Positions 1 through 5,882 of a stretch of DNA of 22,742 nucleotides are shown here, one piece after another. Where the stretch lies: positions 1-22,742 of the IMG/VR virus record IMGVR_UViG_3300034418_008765. One strand, given 5' to 3'. Position 1 is the stretch's first letter, and each line of letters begins with the position of its first letter. Under the pieces are notes generated by a model, which saw only the letters and a program-made list of their open reading frames with translations, was not told where the DNA came from and ran no database searches. A program made the translations under genes and the position numbers. Origin of the DNA: a virus.

Positions 1-402
1 TGTGGATGTGATATTCTTAACGAAAGAATCACAAAAGGAGCACTTAAAAAATGGTGTAGTGAATCTTGTAGAGCAAAATGGAGGTATAAAAATGATCCTG
101 TAATCAAAGATAGGAACACTTATACCAAACAAAAAGCAAGAGGTTATTCTAATAAATGGAAAGCACTTCAATACAAAGGTGGTAAGTGTCAAACTTGTGG
201 TGAAGATAGACCCGCAACTCTATGTTTTCATCACAGAGACCCATCCCAAAAAGAGTTAAAACTTGATGGGAGAAGTTTCGCAAATAGAAAGTGGGAATTT
301 GTTAAGGAAGAAGTTGATAAATGCGACCTTCTTTGCCATAACTGCCATCATATGATACACTATGGAGGTAGTTGGGAAGAATTCCTAAACGAGCAGGTTT
401 AG
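1..402 (+). CDS. HNH homing-type endonuclease, 5' end outside window
   Basis: An open frame runs from the first base to a TAG stop, giving the last 133 residues of a protein whose start lies outside the window. It has Cys-x2-Cys pairs at residues 63-66 and 112-115, His-His-Arg-Asp at 77-80 and His-His at 116-117 followed by His120. This is the layout of a zinc-stabilised HNH nuclease, in which paired cysteines frame the His-centred active site. A further Cys cluster near the visible N-terminus (Cys1, Cys3, Cys19, Cys23) may be another zinc finger. Free-standing HNH genes of this kind are common in T4-like phages and usually act as homing endonucleases that cut the equivalent site of a related phage. 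The last codons overlap the downstream tRNA gene by 10 bases. Family is fairly sure; the target is unknown. Confidence 0.85.
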   Translation, partial: CGCDILNERITKGALKKWCSESCRAKWRYKNDPVIKDRNTYTKQKARGYSNKWKALQYKGGKCQTCGEDRPATLCFHHRDPSQKELKLDGRSFANRKWEFVKEEVDKCDLLCHNCHHMIHYGGSWEEFLNEQV

Positions 403-466
403 CAATCTGGTTGAATGCTCCGTTCTCATAAAGCGGCTAAGAAGGGTTCAATTCCCTTAACCTGCA
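393..466 (+). tRNA. tRNA with CAT anticodon (Met elongator or Ile2)
   Basis: A full cloverleaf can be drawn. The 7-bp acceptor stem pairs 393-399 with 459-465, and the discriminator is A466. The anticodon stem pairs 420-424 with 432-436 and the loop CTCATAA places CAT at 427-429. The variable loop is 437-441 and the T-stem pairs 442-446 with 454-458 around TTCAATT. The D-arm (402-418) is weak, with three good pairs and an A-A mismatch. CCA is not encoded. The G1-C72 pair and the anticodon stem lack initiator features, so it is elongator tRNA-Met or, if lysidine-modified by the host TilS, an AUA-reading tRNA-Ile. AUA codons are frequent in the neighbouring genes, which would suit the latter. 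The 5' end lies inside the end of the HNH gene. Confidence 0.88.
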
Positions 467-492
467 TAGGATAGAATACCATCCATCCTCTA

Positions 493-522
493 TTGACAGA
501 ACCCCTGTCAAACCCTTATAAT
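493..522 (+). promoter_or_regulatory. Sigma-70 promoter with internal inverted repeat
   Basis: TTGACA at 493-498 and TATAAT at 517-522 are both perfect hexamers with an 18-bp spacer, 22 bases before the start of the next gene. A perfect 7-bp inverted repeat (TTGACAG at 493-499, CTGTCAA at 505-511) covers the -35 element and most of the spacer, the right place for an operator bound by a dimeric regulator. It would drive the three small genes at 545-1262. Confidence 0.8.
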
Positions 523-544
523 ACTAAGGTCAACATTCAAGACA

Positions 545-760
545 ATGACTATCACTTCTAAATTCAAAAAAGACATTTCTACCCTTCGTTCCGCAGTTGA
601 CGGAGACTTCTTTCTTGATGTAAAGAATCCGAAACTTTACAAAAAAGTTCGTAGGTTTTACGAAAATGGTGGAGTAGCTTTTTCTGGTGATCCTCTTGAT
701 GATTATGACATTCTTCTTGACTGTCTTGCTGAAGATCTGAAATCCTTTGAGGTTGCTTGA
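545..760 (+). CDS. Small phage protein of unknown function (71 aa)
   Basis: This is the first gene after the strong promoter at 493-522, with an AAGGT ribosome-binding-like sequence at 526-530 that is rather far from the ATG. The product is 71 residues, mixed-charge and soluble, with a basic first half and an acidic C-terminal part rich in Asp and Leu. No family is recognised. Its TGA stop is followed within three bases by the next ATG, so the two are probably co-translated. Position after a host-type promoter suggests an early gene that might act on host metabolism or macromolecular synthesis; that is inference from context only. Confidence 0.7.
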   Translation: MTITSKFKKDISTLRSAVDGDFFLDVKNPKLYKKVRRFYENGGVAFSGDPLDDYDILLDCLAEDLKSFEVA

Positions 761-762
761 AC

Positions 763-996
763 ATGAATGTTCTTCTTGAAAGATTTCCTTATCGTTATGT
801 TGAGAGTGGTGTTCTAGAGAATGGAAACCCAGATTATCGTATTCAAAAAGCAAATGAATATACTAATCGTTACTCTGACATGTACCTTCTTGACAATCAG
901 ATGCAACTTCTGACTGCTATGGAAGACCTTGATTATACTCTCTGGCTAGACCCTGCTGGAGTGCCTTGTTATGTCAGAGATAAAGTTTCTAAATAA
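763..996 (+). CDS. Small phage protein of unknown function (77 aa)
   Basis: I chose the ATG at 763 because GAGG at 749-752 lies ten bases upstream; an in-frame TTG at 757 would overlap the previous stop but sits too close to that site. The product is 77 residues, soluble, with several Tyr residues and an acidic middle. No domain is recognised. It follows the 545-760 gene without a gap large enough for a promoter, so the two and the next gene probably form one early transcript. Confidence 0.7.
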   Translation: MNVLLERFPYRYVESGVLENGNPDYRIQKANEYTNRYSDMYLLDNQMQLLTAMEDLDYTLWLDPAGVPCYVRDKVSK

Positions 997-1016
997 ATCT
1001 AGAATTGGAAATTTTC

Positions 1017-1262
1017 ATGGCAACAACAAGAAGAAAAACTTCTACAACTTCTGAAAGTGGGGCATATATGTCTCAGTATGATCAAGAAGTAGAACAAAGA
1101 CTGAAAGTTATCGAGGCAAAACTTGAAGAACTTTCAAATCAAAAATCAGAATCTTCGACTTCAGATACTTCTGAATTGGAAAAAAAGTTTGATGTTTTGA
1201 TTGAAGTTCTTAAGAAAACCCCTTCTTTAAATATTGGGAAACTTTCAAAAGGTCTTCTTTGA
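1017..1262 (+). CDS. Small coiled-coil phage protein (81 aa)
   Basis: The product has a Thr/Ser/Arg-rich N-terminus (about residues 1-16), then a charged helix with heptad-like spacing of Leu, Val and Ile (about 20-43), a Ser-rich break, and a second amphipathic helix (about 52-68). This suggests a small oligomeric or partner-binding protein. The ATG at 1017 is preferred over an in-frame TTG at 1005; GGAA at 1007-1010 is the only ribosome-binding-like sequence. It is the last gene of the early set. The 5' arm of the endonuclease leader hairpin begins 17 bases after its stop, so readthrough RNA from this gene would contain that hairpin. No family is recognised. Confidence 0.65.
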   Translation: MATTRRKTSTTSESGAYMSQYDQEVEQRLKVIEAKLEELSNQKSESSTSDTSELEKKFDVLIEVLKKTPSLNIGKLSKGLL

Positions 1263-1278
1263 ATCTCGGAAGGACTAT

Positions 1279-1321
1279 AACTACCCTGCTTTATAAATAG
1301 ATATAAGTATCTAGGGTAGTT
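1279..1321 (+). promoter_or_regulatory. Late promoter inside a start-sequestering hairpin
   Basis: A 9-bp perfect inverted repeat (AACTACCCT at 1279-1287, AGGGTAGTT at 1313-1321) ends one base before the ATG of the endonuclease. Between the arms lies the T4-type late promoter TATAAATA (1292-1299). A second, inner inverted repeat pairs 1298-1303 with 1308-1313. The only Shine-Dalgarno-like sequence, AGGG at 1313-1316, is in the 3' arm. RNA reading through from upstream would fold and hide it. A late transcript starting about 13 bases after the first T of the promoter would begin near 1305 and lack the 5' arm. Confidence 0.75.
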
Positions 1322-1819
1322 ATGCGTCATTTTTACACTTATTGTTATTTCGATACAAATAACAAACCATATTATATTGGAAAAGGTAAAGGACGCAGAG
1401 CATATCGTGTTCATGGTAATGTTTCTGTCCCCCCGAAAGACAGAATTCTTATTCTGAAAGATAATCTTACAGAACAGGAAGCATTTATGCATGAAATGTA
1501 TATGATATTTTTGTTTGGAAAGAAAACTGAAGGTGGTTTATTAGAAAACAAAACAGATGGTGGAGAAATAAATAATAATCTTCCATCTTGGACTGGTAAA
1601 AAACATTCAGATGAATCTAAAAAGAAAATATCAAAATCTGTGAGTGGAGTTAATCATCCACAATATGGAAAACCTCTAACTGAAGAACATAAGAATAAAA
1701 TCAAAGAAACGAAGAAGAAAAATCCTCAAAAATTTTCTTCAGAAACAAGATTAAAATTATCTCTTGCTAAAAAACAATACTGGGCAAGAAAAAGGTTAGA
1801 GAGACATGGAGAGTCGTAA
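1322..1819 (+). CDS. GIY-YIG homing endonuclease with NUMOD3-type DNA-binding tail
   Basis: This 165-residue protein starts with a GIY-YIG nuclease domain: a Tyr-Thr-Tyr strand near residues 5-7, the PYYIGKGKG motif at about 16-24, then the conserved Arg-containing helix and a Glu-rich segment ending in the DGGE sequence. Residues from about 90 onward carry two NUMOD3-like segments (Gly-Lys-Lys-His-Ser-Asp-Glu and Gly-Lys-Pro-Leu-Thr-Glu-Glu-His), which contact the DNA minor groove in I-TevI relatives. It is free-standing; no intron core is visible. It is a clear paralogue of the protein at 20750-21382, and both share an unusual leader (1279-1321 here). The stop codon lies at the start of a run of eight A's (1818-1825) that leads into a possible gene remnant. 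Confidence 0.92.
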   Translation: MRHFYTYCYFDTNNKPYYIGKGKGRRAYRVHGNVSVPPKDRILILKDNLTEQEAFMHEMYMIFLFGKKTEGGLLENKTDGGEINNNLPSWTGKKHSDESKKKISKSVSGVNHPQYGKPLTEEHKNKIKETKKKNPQKFSSETRLKLSLAKKQYWARKRLERHGES

Positions 1820-1982
1820 AAAAAACTGGTCGGTGAAGGATCCCCTTCAATCCCGAAGTCATGGAGAGACTTTAAAAATCCTGGTGGAGTCATTAATGAC
1901 CCTATTAATAGTTTCTTGTTTCAATAAAACAAGTGGTGCGGATGGAGATAACACTCCCGCTCAGTTTCTTACTTCTGGTTAA
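1806..1982 (+). pseudogene. Possible gene remnant or 58-aa small ORF
   Basis: Two overlapping frames after the endonuclease both look protein-like. One opens at an ATG at 1806 inside the endonuclease gene and runs 58 codons to TAA at 1980-1982, with a hydrophobic stretch ending in Ile-Val-Ser-Cys (lipobox-like) and a tail that reads NTPAQFLTSG. The other is the endonuclease's own frame past its stop, open to TAA at 1923-1925 and ending in SWRDFKNPGGVINDPINSF. Both use the T-ending codons typical of the region. They could be one ancient C-terminus broken by a single-base frameshift between about 1905 and 1923, left behind when the endonuclease inserted. Alternatively the segment is a structured RNA. 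Function unknown. Confidence 0.35.
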
Positions 1983-2021
1983 AAAGTAAGTGGCGTGCAT
2001 GAAAAAACCTAAGTTTATGGT
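1834..2021 (+). other. Hairpin-rich segment between endonuclease and glycan operon
   Basis: Four inverted repeats follow each other before the terminator: TGAAGG/CCTTCA (1834-1849), the 12-base palindrome GTCATTAATGAC (1889-1900), CTTGTTT/AAACAAG (1915-1933) and CTTACTT/AAGTAAG (1968-1990). The last two are each followed by a similar sequence beginning AAGTGG. This could be a structured RNA; it overlaps the candidate remnant at 1806-1982, and the two readings compete. Confidence 0.35.
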
Positions 2022-2049
2022 GAGGGGTTGTCATAACCCCTCTTTTTTT
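2022..2049 (+). terminator. Rho-independent terminator
   Basis: An 8-bp perfect stem GAGGGGTT/AACCCCTC (2022-2029, 2035-2042) with loop GTCAT is followed by seven T's (2043-2049). It closes the upstream endonuclease region and is fused to the next promoter, whose -35 element lies in the loop. Confidence 0.88.
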
Positions 2050-2056
2050 GTATAAT
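2028..2056 (+). promoter_or_regulatory. Sigma-70 promoter embedded in the terminator
   Basis: TTGTCA (2028-2033, five of six consensus bases) lies at the tip of the terminator hairpin. After exactly 17 bp comes a perfect TATAAT (2051-2056). Transcription would start near 2063, about 20 bases before the first gene of the glycan operon. No other clear promoter is seen inside that operon. Confidence 0.72.
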
Positions 2057-2082
2057 ATATATTGTGTGAGATTTAAAATTTA

Positions 2083-3141
2083 ATGTCTGATTATAAAAAG
2101 ACGGCACTTGTACTTGGTGCTGGTGGTTTTATTGGAAGTCATATGGTAAAGAGGCTTCGATCTGAAGGATACTGGGTGAGAGGTGTTGATCTTAAGCGTC
2201 CTGAGTTTTCTGAAACTGAAGCAAACGAATTCATTCAGGGTGATCTACGTGACGTAGATTTCGTTTCTCGTTGTCTTGAATATAAAGGTGAAAGAGGAAA
2301 CTTCTACAATTCAGTTCCTTATCTTTATATTCAACCATTTAATGAAATTTATCAGTTTGCTGCTGATATGGGTGGTGCTGGATTTGTATTCACTGGTGAA
2401 AATGATGCAGATATTATGCACAACTCTGTTTCTATCAACCTCAATGTTCTTGAACAACAACGTATTTTTAATGATAAATATGGAGTGAATAGAACTAAGA
2501 TCTTCTATTCTGGTTCTGCGTGTATGTATCCAGAACATAACCAACTTGACCCTAACAACCCCGATTGTCGTGAAGAATCAGCATATCCAGCAGACCCAGA
2601 TTCGGAATATGGATGGGAGAAACTCTTTAGTGAGAGACTATACCTTGCATACAATCGCAATTATAATATTCCTGTTCGCATTGCTAGGTATCACAATATC
2701 TTCGGTCCTGAGGGAACCTGGGACGGTGGAAGAGAGAAAGCACCTGCAGCAATTTGCAGAAAGATAGCTTCTGTTCCTGATGTTGGTGGTGCAATTGAGG
2801 TTTGGGGAGATGGTGAACAGACCAGATCGTTCCTTTATATTGACGAATGTATTGAAGCTACTAGAAGATTGATGGATTCCGACTTCATGGGACCTGTGAA
2901 TATTGGTTCTGAGGAAATGGTATCTATTAATGAATTAGTTCGTGTTATCTCTAAGGTTTCTGGTAAAATAATTCAGAGAAGGCATAGACTTGATGCACCT
3001 CTTGGTGTTCGTGGACGTAATTCCAATAATGACTTAATTCGTGAGAAACTTAACTGGGATTACGAAATGACACTTGAGGAAGGAATTACTAAAACCTATG
3101 AATGGATTAATGAACAATTAAGAATTAAAATGAAACTATGA
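2083..3141 (+). CDS. GDP-mannose 3,5-epimerase-like enzyme
   Basis: An extended short-chain dehydrogenase of 352 residues. The NAD-binding GAGGFIG motif is at residues 12-18, and the AADMGG segment (about 93-98), typical of GDP-mannose 3,5-epimerase (GME), follows the Rossmann core. The catalytic YxxxK is Tyr176-Lys180. The GME acid/base pair is conserved: Cys147 in SGSACMYP and Lys219 in GGREKAP match Cys145 and Lys217 of the plant enzyme. The C-terminal part keeps the family's WGDGEQTRSF and GVRGRNS segments. GME turns GDP-D-mannose into GDP-L-galactose (and GDP-L-gulose). It is first in the operon, 27 bases after the -10 box, and overlaps the next gene by ATGA. No ribosome-binding site is evident. 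Specificity is inferred from similarity. Confidence 0.88.
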   Translation: MSDYKKTALVLGAGGFIGSHMVKRLRSEGYWVRGVDLKRPEFSETEANEFIQGDLRDVDFVSRCLEYKGERGNFYNSVPYLYIQPFNEIYQFAADMGGAGFVFTGENDADIMHNSVSINLNVLEQQRIFNDKYGVNRTKIFYSGSACMYPEHNQLDPNNPDCREESAYPADPDSEYGWEKLFSERLYLAYNRNYNIPVRIARYHNIFGPEGTWDGGREKAPAAICRKIASVPDVGGAIEVWGDGEQTRSFLYIDECIEATRRLMDSDFMGPVNIGSEEMVSINELVRVISKVSGKIIQRRHRLDAPLGVRGRNSNNDLIREKLNWDYEMTLEEGITKTYEWINEQLRIKMKL

Positions 3142-3938
3142 CTGTAGGATTTAATTACTTAGGAAAATTGGGACAACTAGGAAACCAGATGTTCCAATAT
3201 GCTTCTACAAAAGGTATTGCATCATATCATGGAGTTCCTTTTACGATTCCTAATCATGATGAAGTTTTAGTTGATGTTTTAGGAAATAAACTTCATATTG
3301 AGTTGTTTAATTGTTTTAAAATCGAACTTCTTAATGAAGGTTTTATAAATGGAGAGGAACTTCGTGAAGAAGGGTTTGAAGTAAACCGTAAATATTTTAA
3401 TTTTGATAAAAGATTTGACTATAATCTGGTTGGATTTTTTCAATCGGAGAAATATTTTAAATATATTAAGGATGAAATTAGAAAAGATTTTACATTTAAG
3501 GATGATATTGTTGTAGAGTGTTTGGATATTATAGATTCTCATTATGATAATCCCATTGCCTTACATGTTCGAAGAGGAGATTTTTTAAAGAACTCTAGTA
3601 ATCATCACAATCTTTCAATCGACTATTATAAAGAGGCTTTAAGTAAGTTTGATTCGAATCGACAAGTCATAGTATTTACAGATGATCCTCGATGGGCTAT
3701 GGAAGAGCCACTATTTGATGATGATAGGTTTATTGTTTCTACTGGAAATAGTTCTTATCATGATCTATATTTGATGTCTCAATGTAATGATTTTATTATT
3801 GCAAATTCTACTTTTTCTTGGTGGGGTGCTTGGTTGGCAAATAAAGGTAAAGTGATTGCACCATCTAAATGGTTTGGCCCCAATAATTCACACCTGAATA
3901 CTAAGGACTTGTATCCTGATGAGTGGGAAGTTATATGA
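3138..3938 (+). CDS. GT11 alpha-1,2-fucosyltransferase-like glycosyltransferase
   Basis: A 266-residue GT11-family glycosyltransferase. The N-terminal LGNQMFQYA motif (about residues 14-22) and ALHVRRGDF (near 140-150) form the GDP-sugar binding region, and STFSWWGAWLA lies near residue 225. Known members use GDP-L-fucose to make alpha-1,2 linkages. Here the gene overlaps a GDP-mannose 3,5-epimerase gene by ATGA, and no GDP-fucose synthesis genes (GDP-mannose 4,6-dehydratase, fucose synthase) are seen in the window. Its donor may therefore be GDP-L-galactose, which differs from GDP-L-fucose by one hydroxyl at C6. The fold is cytoplasmic with no signal peptide or membrane segment. Family is clear; the donor is inference. 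Confidence 0.88.
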   Translation: MTVGFNYLGKLGQLGNQMFQYASTKGIASYHGVPFTIPNHDEVLVDVLGNKLHIELFNCFKIELLNEGFINGEELREEGFEVNRKYFNFDKRFDYNLVGFFQSEKYFKYIKDEIRKDFTFKDDIVVECLDIIDSHYDNPIALHVRRGDFLKNSSNHHNLSIDYYKEALSKFDSNRQVIVFTDDPRWAMEEPLFDDDRFIVSTGNSSYHDLYLMSQCNDFIIANSTFSWWGAWLANKGKVIAPSKWFGPNNSHLNTKDLYPDEWEVI

Positions 3939-4636
3939 AAATATCTATTGCAATTCCAACATGGGAATGTTATGGTAAAGGTGGTGAGTTTCTTGATGAC
4001 TTATTAAGAACAATTGAGATACAAACATTTAAAAACTTTGAAGTTTGTATCTCTGATCATAGTAAAGATGATAAAGTGTTTAATAAGGTCAAAGAATTTC
4101 AGAATAAATTTGATATTATCTATTCAAGAAACGAAGAGAACAGAGGAAATGGACCATTCAATACAAATAAATCAATAGAGATGTGTTCTGGTGATATTAT
4201 TAAAGTAATGTTTCAAGATGATTTTTTCTATGATGATGAGTCACTAGAAAAGATTCATAATGAATTTGAAAATAGTGATAAAATGTGGTTGGTGAATGGT
4301 TGTAATCATACCCAAGATGATGGCCATTCTTTTTACTGGGAAATGTACCCTACTTGGAACAATAAGTTACTTGAGGGTGTAAATACGATCAGCTCTCCAT
4401 CTGTTTTATCTTTCAGAAAAGAAGTTGAGAATAGATTTGATGAAACTCTTGTCTACTTTATGGACTGTGAATTTTATTATGGAATGAATGAGAGGTATGG
4501 TAGACCAATATTTTTGAATGATGTCTTGATATCGAATAGAGTTGGAGATCATCAGATTTCTTCTCAAGTTAATAAACGTAGAGAAGAATATGTTTCTAGA
4601 GAAACTGAATATTGTATAAAAAAATATAAGTTATGA
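3935..4636 (+). CDS. GT2-type (GT-A fold) glycosyltransferase
   Basis: A 233-residue family-2-like glycosyltransferase. It opens with the SIAIPTW strand and a flexible loop, has a DHS nucleotide-binding segment near residue 45, and QDD near residue 96 stands for the metal-binding DxD motif. The start at 3935 is set by an ATGA overlap with the preceding gene. An in-frame GTG at 3923 exists but would lengthen the overlap and spoil the short strand that opens GT-A proteins. A later segment (near residues 165-175) with Asp-Cys-Glu resembles the acceptor side of GT2 enzymes. Donor and linkage cannot be told from sequence. Confidence 0.75.
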   Translation: MKISIAIPTWECYGKGGEFLDDLLRTIEIQTFKNFEVCISDHSKDDKVFNKVKEFQNKFDIIYSRNEENRGNGPFNTNKSIEMCSGDIIKVMFQDDFFYDDESLEKIHNEFENSDKMWLVNGCNHTQDDGHSFYWEMYPTWNNKLLEGVNTISSPSVLSFRKEVENRFDETLVYFMDCEFYYGMNERYGRPIFLNDVLISNRVGDHQISSQVNKRREEYVSRETEYCIKKYKL

Positions 4637-5307
4637 GAATCGCTGTAGTAACATCTTCTATTGGATCTAATGAATTAATCACCCCATTTTCTTTTGAGGG
4701 AGTTGACTATCATGCATTTGTGGATGATACAAGTAAACCAAATGGGTGGAATGTACATTCTGTAATTCCATTTTCAAGTGATCTAAGATATAAAAATCGT
4801 AGGAACGCTAAGGTTTATAAAATTCTTCCTTTTGCATTCCTCCCCGAGTATGATTATTTCTTCTGGGTAGATTCTACTCACCGATTAGAAACTGATCCCT
4901 ATGAAGTGGTGAATAAATATTTGAAAGAAACTGATGTTGCAGTATTCAAACACCCCAGTCAGAACTGTGTATATGATGAAGGAAAAGAAGTCATAAGAAT
5001 CAATTTCGATCATCAAAACTTGGTAGAAGATCAACTTTCATTCTATCAGGATATGAAGTACCCGAGAAAGAATGGTTTATATGAACTACCAGTGAGAGTA
5101 CAGAGAAACACTCCATTGACTCAAAGGATGGGGTGGATGTGGTGGGAACAGATTTGTATGTTCTCCTCTAGAGATCAAATTAGTTTCCCTTTTGTTTGCC
5201 ATCAACTTGGAATTAAACCATCAATTCTTCCAGGAAGAGCAAACACAATCAGAGGTAATGATATTATGCCTCAAATCGTTTATTCAAATCATAGTCGTAC
5301 AACATGA
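4633..5307 (+). CDS. DUF616 (TOD1/MUCI70-like) putative glycosyltransferase
   Basis: A 224-residue protein whose layout fits DUF616: an N-terminal VVTSSIG strand, a VDDTSKPNGW loop, then the FFWVDSTHRL segment with an Asp in the metal-binding position and FKHPSQNCVYDEGKEV, the best-known signature of the family. Plant DUF616 proteins (TOD1, MUCI70) are assigned to polysaccharide and glycan synthesis, and the domain is classed as glycosyltransferase-like. It sits between ATGA overlaps on both sides in a glycosyltransferase operon, which supports the role. Activity and donor are not known. Confidence 0.68.
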   Translation: MRIAVVTSSIGSNELITPFSFEGVDYHAFVDDTSKPNGWNVHSVIPFSSDLRYKNRRNAKVYKILPFAFLPEYDYFFWVDSTHRLETDPYEVVNKYLKETDVAVFKHPSQNCVYDEGKEVIRINFDHQNLVEDQLSFYQDMKYPRKNGLYELPVRVQRNTPLTQRMGWMWWEQICMFSSRDQISFPFVCHQLGIKPSILPGRANTIRGNDIMPQIVYSNHSRTT

Positions 5308-5882
5308 ACATTTTAGAACAGATTACAGCAAAAGCAGAAAGAGGTGACACAGGAATGTCTCTTCACTATGGATTTCTGTATTCATGTGTGAGAGGTTTGG
5401 AGTCTAAGCAAGTCTTTGAATTTGGATCAGGATTTTCAACTCATGTAATTCTTCATGCATTGGAAAAGACAGGTGGTGTATTGACAAGCTGTGATGTCAC
5501 TAATTATAGTGACAATCCAAATGTGACTGAGTATACAAAGTCCAGTAATCAATGGAACTTTTATCATGGAAACAGTACAGAAATCTTTGATGATATTGAG
5601 TTTGAACAGTATGATTTAATTCTTCATGACGGTTCTCATATTGGAGAAGAAGTTTTAGTTGACTTGAATAACATCTATCCTTATCTGAAACACGATGGTA
5701 TTCTCATCACTCACGATACAAGACATCATTCTCTTGGAGAAGGTATGTCTAAAGCAGTAGAAGAATTTGCTAAAGATAAGGATCTTGAAATGTGCACTCT
5801 TCCCTATGGTTATGGTCTTACATTCTTTAGAAATAAGGGAAACCCTGACAATAAAGTCAATTTGACTTGGAAAAAACGATGA
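5304..5882 (+). CDS. Class I SAM-dependent methyltransferase
   Basis: A 192-residue protein with a class I methyltransferase fold. The FEFGSGFSTHV motif I (about residues 39-49) binds S-adenosylmethionine, SCDVT follows as the acidic end of strand beta-2, and DLILHDGSH (about 103-111) forms motif IV with an Asp-Gly-Ser-His that in related O-methyltransferases helps bind metal and substrate. A later DGILITHDTR strand (about 130-139) is also typical. In this operon it most likely O-methylates a sugar of the growing glycan, though small-molecule or protein substrates cannot be excluded. Overlaps neighbours by ATGA on both sides. Confidence 0.78.
   Translation: MNILEQITAKAERGDTGMSLHYGFLYSCVRGLESKQVFEFGSGFSTHVILHALEKTGGVLTSCDVTNYSDNPNVTEYTKSSNQWNFYHGNSTEIFDDIEFEQYDLILHDGSHIGEEVLVDLNNIYPYLKHDGILITHDTRHHSLGEGMSKAVEEFAKDKDLEMCTLPYGYGLTFFRNKGNPDNKVNLTWKKR

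Noticed and set aside
393-466. tRNA as an integrase attachment site
   Set aside because: No integrase gene, no repeat of the tRNA 3' end in the window, and T4-like phages are lytic.
1820-2021. Group I intron core behind the first GIY-YIG gene
   Set aside because: Hairpins are present, but no recognisable P/Q/R/S core sequences or flanking split exon were found; the segment ends in a terminator.
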